From: an uncultured Pelagibacteraceae bacterium
GTDB taxonomy: Bacteria > Pseudomonadota > Alphaproteobacteria > Pelagibacterales > Pelagibacteraceae
DNA length: 42,939 nucleotides
Assembly (NCBI GenBank): GCA_902609645.1
Contig: CACLSS010000007.1
Coordinates: 1 to 42,939 of the forward strand
Direction of reading: 5' to 3'
Shown: in pieces, positions 34,431-42,939 of the stretch
Layout: each line of letters begins with the position of its first letter
Numbering within the stretch: position 1 is the first letter of the stretch
Notes under the pieces: generated by a model
What the model was told of the DNA's origin: nothing
The model's input: the letters and a program-made list of their open reading frames with translations, nothing else
Database searches by the model: none
Position numbers and translations under genes: made by a program

Positions 34431-35972
34431 TTAACCAAAACAATTTGAAATATCATGTTCAGATAAAATAATGTTTATTTCTTTTGTTATTATACATTTT
34501 TTTGACAAAAGGAAATCAAATGTTTTTATATCTAAAGGTTTAATTGTATATATTTTTTTAACTTTATTTTTAATTAATTTCTTTTGGTAAAAGTCTTTAT
34601 AATACGCATGAAATTTATTCTCTTTGATTGGATAACTCACACCATCTGATGTATACCATCTATTTGGAGAATATATATCGTGTTCAAGTTCAGATAAAAT
34701 AAATTGATAATTTGTTATTATTATTGAGCCTTTTTTATCCCTTAAAAAATCAATACTCTGTTTAATTAAAGCTACTTCGTCAAAATTATTTTTGTTTGTA
34801 TGTTTTGAAACCCATCTTAAACCATTTATTTTTGATGAGATAATATTTCCATCAATCGAATTTGTTTTGCTAACATACTCTATGTCAATGAATTTCCTAT
34901 CAACATTAAATCTTAGGTGATATTTAGTTACAACAAATATATTTAATAATACAACTGCATAAATTAAAAATTTTTTATTTGTTTTTATTTGAGAATGTAA
35001 CAATCCAACTAAGATTGGTAATAAAAAGAAAATGATTATTTGATTTTTCATTAACATCTGGTTTAGGATTAGTATGACAGTGGATGACAATAAAATAAAT
35101 GTAGCTTCAAAAATTATATTTTTTTTGTTACGAAATTTGCTTCTTTCTTGGAAAAAAATTATTAAAAGAGATAAACAAATAATTGAAAAAAATTTTAATT
35201 CATTAGTCATAAGATATAAAAGACTTAACAAATTTAAGGTATCTGATCGTGAATTTCCTATAGATAATGGAAATAATATGTATTGAATAACAAAATCTTT
35301 AAATCCAATTTTTAGAAAACTTAAAAATAGAAAAAATATTAGAAGAACTGTAATAGTTGATAAAAAACCCCAAAATAAAACTTTATAGTTTCTGGAAATA
35401 AAGGAAAAAAATATGTAATAAAATGATATAAAAATTATAAAGAAAGCAGCTGGTATTTGTTTAGAAATAAAAGCTATTAATAATAAAGGTGGAATTAAAT
35501 ACCAATAAAAATCCCTATTATTTTTTAAAGCAAATATCAAAAAATAAACCGCGATTAAGGATATTAATATTGAGTGATGATCTGGAAAAGGTGCGCCTGA
35601 AGAGGGATAGGCCAAAATCGAAACTGATATACTATAAAATAAGGATAAATAAGAACTTAGTCCTTCCTCTTTAAAAAATTTATAAGTAATTGCTGCAAAA
35701 ATAAAATTAATTATTGAGGGATGCAATAAATATACAAACCAATTTACACCAAATAGCTTAAAAAAAACTCCTTGAAGCATATCAACAAAAAAACCATTTG
35801 AAGTCCAAAAATCTCTGATTGGTAAAAACTGTTTTGTAAAATAGTATGAAGAGTCAAAAAAAGCAAATGTATCGATGGGAAAAACACCAATTGATCCAAA
35901 ATAGAAATTTACAAAAAACGATGATAAAAAAATTAGGGATAAATTTATTAAATCAGTTTTTTTTGTTTTCAT
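34431..35972 (-). CDS. polytopic membrane protein, GT-C-like glycosyltransferase candidate
   Basis: 513 aa, roughly ten hydrophobic segments, first-loop acidic motif (FPIDTFAFFDSSYYF), PFPDHHS, soluble C-terminal tail. Resembles ArnT/PMT-type GT-C topology; no family-specific signature proven. Confidence 0.5.
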   Translation of the reverse strand: MKTKKTDLINLSLIFLSSFFVNFYFGSIGVFPIDTFAFFDSSYYFTKQFLPIRDFWTSNGFFVDMLQGVFFKLFGVNWFVYLLHPSIINFIFAAITYKFFKEEGLSSYLSLFYSISVSILAYPSSGAPFPDHHSILISLIAVYFLIFALKNNRDFYWYLIPPLLLIAFISKQIPAAFFIIFISFYYIFFSFISRNYKVLFWGFLSTITVLLIFFLFLSFLKIGFKDFVIQYILFPLSIGNSRSDTLNLLSLLYLMTNELKFFSIICLSLLIIFFQERSKFRNKKNIIFEATFILLSSTVILILNQMLMKNQIIIFFLLPILVGLLHSQIKTNKKFLIYAVVLLNIFVVTKYHLRFNVDRKFIDIEYVSKTNSIDGNIISSKINGLRWVSKHTNKNNFDEVALIKQSIDFLRDKKGSIIITNYQFILSELEHDIYSPNRWYTSDGVSYPIKENKFHAYYKDFYQKKLIKNKVKKIYTIKPLDIKTFDFLLSKKCIITKEINIILSEHDISNCFG

Positions 35973-37231
35973 CGAAAATTTTCAAAACTTACCTTGTATA
36001 GACCTTCACCATCTGCAGAAATAATAAAGCTATTTTTTTGTTGGAATAGTTTATTATCAACATTTAACCCAAAATGTCTTAGTCTTTGTCCTATTTTAAA
36101 TTTTTCAATATTAATTACGTTTAATTTTTTTTTGTCAATTAGAATTACAAAAAGAGACATTTCTCTAAGACTTAGTGAAATTAGACAATAATTTTCTTTA
36201 TAATAATTTTTTAAATTTTCAGGACAATTATTTAGGGAAGAAGGTGCAACAGATGGCAAAAATGTGAACAACGGTTTTTCAAATTTACCATCATATTTTT
36301 TATAACTTTTTCCATTATTGTATTTTGTTCCATATGAGATAATAGGCCACCCATAATTTTTACCTTCTAAAATCAAATTTATTTCATCTCCACCTTGTGG
36401 ACCATGCTCAACAGAAAAGATTATATTTTCATTTAATACCAAGCCTTGCGGGTTTTTATGACCTAAAGAAAATATTTTATAATCCTCTGGGTTAATTTCG
36501 TCTTGTAAAAATGATTTAGATTTAAATTTTATTATTTTTCCATAAAATGATTTTTCTTCTTGTGCTAAAGAGCTAATTTTTTCTGAATTCCACTCTGGTG
36601 CACCAAGAGTTAAAAGTATATCCCTATTGTTTTCAATATATGCACCTCCAATTCCATTAAAATCGATATTTTCAATATCATCTATACAATCAGTTGAAAA
36701 AATTTTTTTTCCAGTATTCAAATTTATCAAGGACGCATTAAAACAATTTAAGTTTTGAGTTGAAATCAATGCAAAGTAATTTTTTTTGTACCTAATTATA
36801 GATTTTACACCACCATTCTTACTAAAATATGTATCAACTGGTATATTTATTTCTTTTACCTTTTTGTTATCTAATATGAGTAATCCATTTTGTAAAAATA
36901 CGTTTAGATTAATTTTTTTAAAGTTATTTCCATCAATAAATACTCCTGCAGTTTTTCCATCAAAAGATAGAATTTTTTCTAATTTTAAATCGTAAGAATT
37001 TCCATCAATCAATTTTTCGGTATCAAGTGGATTTTTTGAATTTTCATTTTCTTGAGTTTTTATTACTTGTTTTGAATGAATAAAAGACTCAGTAAACCCA
37101 GTTTTTTTTAGATAGAATTTAAAGTACTTTTTGGGCTTTTCAATTATTATTGGATATTCGTACCCAATAAATATAAAGATAGCAGCTAAAGGAATATATA
37201 TGAGTTTTTTAAGAAATTTATAATTTAACAT
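35969..37231 (-). CDS. membrane-anchored beta-propeller, glucose/sorbosone (PQQ-dependent sugar) dehydrogenase-like
   Basis: N-terminal anchor; SLGHKNPQGLVLNENIIFSVEHGPQGGDEINLILEGKNYGWPIISYGTKYNN is the GSDH-like motif. ATGA overlap with the downstream gene. Confidence 0.65.
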   Translation of the reverse strand: MLNYKFLKKLIYIPLAAIFIFIGYEYPIIIEKPKKYFKFYLKKTGFTESFIHSKQVIKTQENENSKNPLDTEKLIDGNSYDLKLEKILSFDGKTAGVFIDGNNFKKINLNVFLQNGLLILDNKKVKEINIPVDTYFSKNGGVKSIIRYKKNYFALISTQNLNCFNASLINLNTGKKIFSTDCIDDIENIDFNGIGGAYIENNRDILLTLGAPEWNSEKISSLAQEEKSFYGKIIKFKSKSFLQDEINPEDYKIFSLGHKNPQGLVLNENIIFSVEHGPQGGDEINLILEGKNYGWPIISYGTKYNNGKSYKKYDGKFEKPLFTFLPSVAPSSLNNCPENLKNYYKENYCLISLSLREMSLFVILIDKKKLNVINIEKFKIGQRLRHFGLNVDNKLFQQKNSFIISADGEGLYKVSFENFR

Positions 37232-37264
37232 TTTTAATATTTACATGATTTTAAAATTAATTAA

Positions 37265-37945
37265 ATGAAATATCCAGGACAAGAATTAGAAAATTTTGAT
37301 AGGGCTACGGTTTGGAGGAAATATGTGTATTTTGAGATAAAAAAATTTATAATTGGTAATACTCTAGAGGTAGGTGCAGGAATTGGAAGTTTTACAAATA
37401 ATTATAAACACTTAGTAAAAAATTTAACATTGAGTGAACTGGATGAAGGAAATTTTCAATATATTAAAAAAAAATTTGAAAATGAAAACATTAAAATTAC
37501 TAACAGTTTAACTGAAAATATTAATGAAAGTTTCGATACTATTATGTACCTTAATGTCTTGGAACACATTAAAGATGACATTGAAGAAATAAACCAAGCC
37601 TTTAAAAAATTAAATAAAAATGGCCATTTAATTATTTTAGTTCCAGCTCACAACAAATTATATTCAAAATTTGACAAAGAAATCGGCCACCATAAGAGGT
37701 ATGAGATGGAATTTTTTAAAAATATTAATATTAATAATAGCGAAATCTCTAAAATTATTTATCTAGATGCTACAGGGTATTTTTTGTACTATTTAAACAA
37801 GATTTTTTTTAAAGAGGAAGTATATCCTTCAAAACTTAAGATTTTCTTGTGGGATAAGTTTTTTACACCAATTACATTTTTTCTGGATAAAATTCTTTTA
37901 AATAGGGTTGGAAAAAATATAATTTATATTTTGAAAAGGTTATAA
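37265..37945 (+). CDS. class I SAM-dependent methyltransferase
   Basis: [16 protein letters not shown] motif [40 protein letters not shown] (type seen beside polysaccharide glycosyltransferases). Confidence 0.8.
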   Translation: MKYPGQELENFDRATVWRKYVYFEIKKFIIGNTLEVGAGIGSFTNNYKHLVKNLTLSELDEGNFQYIKKKFENENIKITNSLTENINESFDTIMYLNVLEHIKDDIEEINQAFKKLNKNGHLIILVPAHNKLYSKFDKEIGHHKRYEMEFFKNININNSEISKIIYLDATGYFLYYLNKIFFKEEVYPSKLKIFLWDKFFTPITFFLDKILLNRVGKNIIYILKRL

Positions 37946-38902
37946 AGATAAATCTTTATCAATCTTTTTGGCTGAATTAAAAAGTTCTTCAACAGCTTTG
38001 ATTGATTTTTTGAAATTTGTTTTTTCCTCTTCATCTAATTCAATTTCAATAATTTTTTTAACTCCTTCACTACCTATTATTACAGGTACTCCAGCATATA
38101 AATTTGAAACTCCATACTCCCCATTTAAAAAAGCTGCGCAAGGTAATTGTTTATTTAAATTTTTTAAATAACTTTCTGCCATTTCAACTCCAGATGAAGC
38201 TGGGGCATAAAAAGCTGATCCCTTTTCAAGGTATTTGACAATCTCTGCACCACCTTTTTTTGTTCTATTTATTATAGAGTCAATTTTTTCTTGAGAAATT
38301 AATCCTTTCTTAATTAGATTTTTCAAATTTTGTCCGTCAACTTTAGTATGATTAGTCATTGCAACCATTGTGTCTCCATGTCCTCCTAGAACAAATGACT
38401 GGATTTTATTTGTTGAAATCTTTAATTCTTGCGAAAGAAAAAAAATAAATCTCGATGTATCTAAAATACCTGCCATACCAACTACTTTATTCTTTGGTAA
38501 TCCTGAATATTTTTGTAGAGCCATTACTATAACATCTAAAGGATTGGTTATACATATTACAAAGGCATTTGGTGAATTATTTTTTATTCCTTCAGCAACT
38601 TGTTTAATAATTTTAAGATTAATTCCAAGCAAATCATCTCTAGTCATTCCTGGTTTTCTAGGTACCCCAGCTGTTATTATAACTACGTCTGAGTCTTTGA
38701 TATCTTTATAATTATTTGTACCAGAAATTTTCACATTAAAATTTTCGATAGGAGAAGACTGCGATATATCTAACGCTTTTCCTTTTGCTAAACCCTCTGC
38801 CACATCAAAAAGAACTATGTCTGCAAGTTCTTTCAAAGCTATAAGATGTGCTAAGGTTCCACCAATTTGACCAGCACCTATGAGAGATATTTTTTTAGTC
38901 AT
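37940..38902 (-). CDS. mdh: malate dehydrogenase
   Basis: [53 protein letters not shown]-like, [12 protein letters not shown]. Confidence 0.97.
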   Translation of the reverse strand: MTKKISLIGAGQIGGTLAHLIALKELADIVLFDVAEGLAKGKALDISQSSPIENFNVKISGTNNYKDIKDSDVVIITAGVPRKPGMTRDDLLGINLKIIKQVAEGIKNNSPNAFVICITNPLDVIVMALQKYSGLPKNKVVGMAGILDTSRFIFFLSQELKISTNKIQSFVLGGHGDTMVAMTNHTKVDGQNLKNLIKKGLISQEKIDSIINRTKKGGAEIVKYLEKGSAFYAPASSGVEMAESYLKNLNKQLPCAAFLNGEYGVSNLYAGVPVIIGSEGVKKIIEIELDEEEKTNFKKSIKAVEELFNSAKKIDKDLSL

Positions 38903-38905
38903 TTT

Positions 38906-40399
38906 TTATTTCATTGTAGGCATCACAAATTCTGGATCTGATTTAATTCCTGATGGCCATCTTGATGTGATTGTTTTTAATTTAGTATAAAATCTTACTC
39001 CTTCGGGTCCATGTATACTTTGATCTCCAAATAAAGATCTTTTCCATCCTCCAAAACTATGAAAAGCCATTGGAACAGGTATTGGTATATTAATTCCTAC
39101 CATTCCAATTTTTACATTACTTGCAAAAGATCTGCCTGTATCTCCATCTCTTGTAAATATAGTTGTTCCATTTCCAAATTCATGGTCATTAACTAAAGAT
39201 AATGCCTCTCCGTAATCTTTAGCTCTTACAACAGAAAGCACTGGCCCAAATATTTCCTCTTTATAAATTCTCATATCTTTTTTAACATTGTCGAATAGAC
39301 ACCCCCCCATATAAAAACCATTCTCATAACCCTGGAGTTTTAAATTCCTTCCATCAACAACTAGCTTTGCTCCCTCTTTTACACCAATGTCAACATATCC
39401 CTTAACTTTTTCTAAGTGCTCTTTAGTAACCAGTGGTCCCATTTGAGATTTCTTGTCTAGTCCAGGACCAATCTTAAGTGACTCAACTTTTTTTGATAAA
39501 CTTTCTACTAATGGATCAGCAATTTTTCCAACAGCCACCGCAACTGATTGAGCCATACATCTCTCCCCAGCCGATCCATATGCTGCTCCCATCAAACCAT
39601 TTACCGCTTGATCTAAATCACAATCTGGCATGACCACACAATGATTTTTTGCACCACCTAAAGCTTGAACCCTTTTTTCATTTTTTGCACAGTTTTCATA
39701 AATATATTTTGCTATAGGTGTTGAACCTACAAAACTAACTGCGGCGATATCTTTATTATTAATAATCGCATCTACTGCCTCTTTATCTCCATTAACAACA
39801 TTAAAAACACCAGGAGGAAGACCAGCTTCTAAAAATAATTCTGCTAATTTCATTGAACATGATGGGTCTTTTTCAGATGGTTTAAGAATAAAAGTATTTC
39901 CACAGGCTATTGCAATAGGAAACATCCACATGGGAACCATTGCCGGAAAGTTAAAAGGTGTAATACCAGCACAAACTCCAAAAGGCTGTCTCATTGACCA
40001 ACTATCTACATTTGTACCAACATTCTCAGTAAATTCTCCCTTAAGTAATTGTGGTATACCACAAGCAAACTCAACAACCTCCAAACCTCTTGTCAAAGAT
40101 CCCTTGGCATCCTCATAAACTTTTCCATGTTCAGAAACAATAATCTTTGTAAGTTCATCATAATTTTTTTCAATCAATTCTTTAAATTTAAAAAGTACTC
40201 GTGCTCTAAAAAGTGGGGTTTTTTCTGACCAACTAGGAAAAGCTTTTTTTGCTGCTTCGACAGCTTTATTTAAATCAGCAGTGTTAGCTAAATTAACGTT
40301 AGAACTTACCTCTCCTGAAGCTGGGTTAAATACTTTTCCTGTTCTTTTAGATGAACCTTTTACAGTTTTACCGTTAATAAAATGCTCAATTGAATTCAT
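38906..40399 (-). CDS. mmsA: CoA-acylating methylmalonate-semialdehyde dehydrogenase
   Basis: MRQPFGVCAGITPFNFPAMVPMWMFPIAIACGNTFILKPSEKDPS, GERCMAQSVAVAVG, PVPMAFHSFGGWKRSLFGD. Confidence 0.95.
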   Translation of the reverse strand: MNSIEHFINGKTVKGSSKRTGKVFNPASGEVSSNVNLANTADLNKAVEAAKKAFPSWSEKTPLFRARVLFKFKELIEKNYDELTKIIVSEHGKVYEDAKGSLTRGLEVVEFACGIPQLLKGEFTENVGTNVDSWSMRQPFGVCAGITPFNFPAMVPMWMFPIAIACGNTFILKPSEKDPSCSMKLAELFLEAGLPPGVFNVVNGDKEAVDAIINNKDIAAVSFVGSTPIAKYIYENCAKNEKRVQALGGAKNHCVVMPDCDLDQAVNGLMGAAYGSAGERCMAQSVAVAVGKIADPLVESLSKKVESLKIGPGLDKKSQMGPLVTKEHLEKVKGYVDIGVKEGAKLVVDGRNLKLQGYENGFYMGGCLFDNVKKDMRIYKEEIFGPVLSVVRAKDYGEALSLVNDHEFGNGTTIFTRDGDTGRSFASNVKIGMVGINIPIPVPMAFHSFGGWKRSLFGDQSIHGPEGVRFYTKLKTITSRWPSGIKSDPEFVMPTMK

Positions 40400-40425
40400 T
40401 TTGTTATTAATGATTAATTAAGCTT

Positions 40426-41202
40426 TTAGCTTGATGCAAGCATTTTTTTAATAGATCCAATTGCTTTTGCAGGATTTAAACCTTTTGGGCAAGAATTAGT
40501 GCAATTCATAATCGTATGACATCTATACAGCTTGAGTTCATCTGCAACTTTTTTTAATCTCTCTTTTCTTTCCTCATCTCTACTATCTGTAATCCAACGA
40601 TAAGCTTGTAATAAAACTGCCGGTCCTAGGTATTTATCTCCGTTCCACCAATAGCTTGGGCAAGAAGTTGAACAACATGCACAAAGTATACACTCATAAT
40701 ATCCATCAAGTTTTGCTCTATCTTCTTGTGACTGTTTAATCTCTGTAGATGTTTTTTCTCCAACTTTAGCCTTGAGCCAGGGTTCGACGGACTCGTATTG
40801 TTTATATAGTGTGGTTAAATCACCAACTAAATCCTTTATTACTTTCAAATGAGGTAATGGATAAATATTTAATTCACCTTTGATATCTGAGTGAGACTTA
40901 ATACAAGACAAAGTGTTTACTCCATCTACATTCATTGCACATGAACCACATACACCGTGTGCGCAAGATCTTCTAAAAGTTAAAGTAGGATCAATTTCAT
41001 TTTTAATTTTAAAGAGAATATCTAATACTTTGGGTCCACACTCATTAAGATCCACTTCAAATGTATCAATTCTTGGATTTTCGTTACTAGATGGGCTCCA
41101 TCTATAAACATTAACTTTTTTTAAATTATTCGATCCAATTTTATCTTTGTGGTATTTGCCTTTCAAAATTTTAGAGTTTTGCGGAAGGCTAAATTGAACC
41201 AT
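40426..41202 (-). CDS. sdhB: succinate dehydrogenase iron-sulfur subunit
   Basis: [63 protein letters not shown]. Confidence 0.98.
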   Translation of the reverse strand: MVQFSLPQNSKILKGKYHKDKIGSNNLKKVNVYRWSPSSNENPRIDTFEVDLNECGPKVLDILFKIKNEIDPTLTFRRSCAHGVCGSCAMNVDGVNTLSCIKSHSDIKGELNIYPLPHLKVIKDLVGDLTTLYKQYESVEPWLKAKVGEKTSTEIKQSQEDRAKLDGYYECILCACCSTSCPSYWWNGDKYLGPAVLLQAYRWITDSRDEERKERLKKVADELKLYRCHTIMNCTNSCPKGLNPAKAIGSIKKMLASS

Positions 41203-42939
41203 TAATAAACTCTTTCTCTTGGAGGAAAGTATTGCACATCGTTTGTTAATGTTTTTGCGTGAACAGGTCTATAAGCTACTTTTACTTCGTTTCCTTTTTG
41301 CCAAGCTAAAGTATGTGTCATATATTTCTTATCATCTCTAGTTTTGAAGTCTTCTCTTGCATGAGCTCCTCTACTCTCTTTTCTATGATAAGCTGAGTCT
41401 ATTGTCGTCATCGCCTGTCTTATAAGATTATCAAATTCTAAAGTTTCAACAAGATCAGTATTAAATAATAAAGACTTGTCTGAAACTGATATATCAGACA
41501 TTCCTTCAAAAGGTTTTCTGATTTGATCCATTCCTTCTTTTAATGTTTTTTCGGTTCTAAAAACTGCACATTTTGATTGCATAGTTCTTTGCATAGATAA
41601 TCTTAGTTCAGAAGTTTTTGTAGCACCTGAAGCATTACGAAGTTTATCAAATCTATCTAAACATTTATCTGTTTCACTTTGAGGTATTTCTTCGTGAGGT
41701 GTTCCAGGTTTAACAAGTTCTGCAGCTCTATTTGCAGCAGATTTTCCGAAAACTACTAAATCTATTAATGAATTTGAACCTAATCTATTTGCGCCGTGAA
41801 CAGAAACACAAGCTGCCTCTCCTATAGCCATTAAACCAGGAACTGTAGATTCTTTTCCATTTAATGTTAAAACTTCAGCTTTATAATTAGTTGGTATCCC
41901 ACCCATGTTATAATGAACAGTTGGAACTACTGGTATTGGATCTTTTCTCACGTCAACTTCACAAAATGTTTTTGCTGACTCTGCAATTCCAGGCAATCTT
42001 TCCTCTATAACTTTTGGATCAAGATGGTCTAAATGTAAATTGACATAATCTTTATTTTTACCAACTCCTCTGCCTTCATTTATCTCAACTGCTATTGATC
42101 TACTTACAACATCTCTTGAAGCTAAATCTTTAGCTTTAGGTGCGTATTTTTCCATAAATCTCTCACCCTTGGAGTTTAAAAGATAACCACCTTCTCCTCT
42201 TACACCTTCTGATATGAGAGTTCCTACTCCATAAATTCCGGTTGGATGAAATTGAACAAATTCCATGTCCTGTAATGGTAATCCTGCTCTAAGTGCCATA
42301 CCATTCCCATCTCCAGTACATGTATGGGCTGAAGTAGCTGTATAATAAACTTTACCGTAACCACCTGTAGCTAGAATAGTTATGTGTGATCTAAATCTAT
42401 GTATTGTTCCATCATTTAAATTCCAAGCGATCAAACCTTTGCACTGACCGTCTTTCATTAAAAGATCTAAAGCAAAGTATTCTATAAAAAATTCTGTATT
42501 ATGTTTTAAAGCTTGACCGTATAAAGTGTGAAGTATTGCGTGACCAGTTCTATCTGCTGCTGCACAAGTTCTTTGGACAGACTCGTTACCATAATTTTTT
42601 GTCATTCCACCAAATGCTCTCTGGTAAATTTTTCCCTCTTTTGTTCTACTAAATGGTACACCGTATTTTTCTAATTCAATTACAGCTTTAGGGGCTTCTT
42701 TACATAAGTGTTCAATTGCATCTTGATCACCTAACCAATCTGATCCTTTAACTGTGTCGTACATATGCCATCTCCAATCATCTTCACCCATATTTCCTAA
42801 AGCCGCTGAAATCCCACCTTGTGCAGCTGACGTATGACTTCTTGTTGGAAAAACTTTTGATATACATGCAGTTTTAAGACCAGCTTCTGAGAGTCCCACA
42901 GCAGCTCTTAATCCTGAACCACCTGCTCCTAGGACTACA
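41202..42939 (-). CDS. sdhA: succinate dehydrogenase flavoprotein subunit (N-terminus cut by window end)
   Basis: [56 protein letters not shown]. Frame stays open to 42939 reading [22 protein letters not shown], so the ORF-track Met at 42899 is internal. Confidence 0.97.
   Translation of the reverse strand, partial: VVLGAGGSGLRAAVGLSEAGLKTACISKVFPTRSHTSAAQGGISAALGNMGEDDWRWHMYDTVKGSDWLGDQDAIEHLCKEAPKAVIELEKYGVPFSRTKEGKIYQRAFGGMTKNYGNESVQRTCAAADRTGHAILHTLYGQALKHNTEFFIEYFALDLLMKDGQCKGLIAWNLNDGTIHRFRSHITILATGGYGKVYYTATSAHTCTGDGNGMALRAGLPLQDMEFVQFHPTGIYGVGTLISEGVRGEGGYLLNSKGERFMEKYAPKAKDLASRDVVSRSIAVEINEGRGVGKNKDYVNLHLDHLDPKVIEERLPGIAESAKTFCEVDVRKDPIPVVPTVHYNMGGIPTNYKAEVLTLNGKESTVPGLMAIGEAACVSVHGANRLGSNSLIDLVVFGKSAANRAAELVKPGTPHEEIPQSETDKCLDRFDKLRNASGATKTSELRLSMQRTMQSKCAVFRTEKTLKEGMDQIRKPFEGMSDISVSDKSLLFNTDLVETLEFDNLIRQAMTTIDSAYHRKESRGAHAREDFKTRDDKKYMTHTLAWQKGNEVKVAYRPVHAKTLTNDVQYFPPRERVY

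Noticed and set aside
40420-40450. GCTTG-ATG-CAAGC + T-run as a terminator
   Set aside because: The T-run is on the plus strand, but genes here are on the minus strand (end of sdhB), so it is in the wrong orientation for a terminator of that operon.

Overview
Very A+T-rich, densely packed chromosomal window whose gene content, riboswitch and compact operons look like a streamlined marine alphaproteobacterium of the SAR11/Pelagibacter type. This is inferred from protein content and architecture; no search was run. Most of the window is housekeeping: an AMP-binding acyl-CoA ligase (partial) behind tRNA-Leu(CAA), dsbB, coq7, argH-lysA, plsC, tyrC-hisC, metX-metW, gloB, rplU-rpmA-obgE-proB-proA-nadD-rsfS-ctpA-rppH, F1 ATP synthase atpHAGDC, priA, and a large TCA block (sdhA-sdhB-mmsA-mdh // sucC-sucD-sucA-sucB-lpdA). 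I saw no CRISPR array, transposon, integrase or prophage. The observations most worth checking are: (1) a SAM-II riboswitch that starts near the predicted +1 of metX and is followed by an intrinsic terminator abutting the start codon; (2) tRNA-Leu whose CCA end lies 4 nt from an mRNA start codon; (3) a three-gene envelope/glycan-like insert (34.4-37.9 kb) separating mdh from sucCDAB; (4) an unlisted 38-aa LptM-like lipoprotein between argH and lysA; (5) a TTG-initiated atpH whose Shine-Dalgarno sits in a hairpin; (6) all four convergent gene junctions having zero or negative spacing. I did not find strong evidence for a wholly new biological system. The 34.4-37.9 kb insert is the best accessory candidate.
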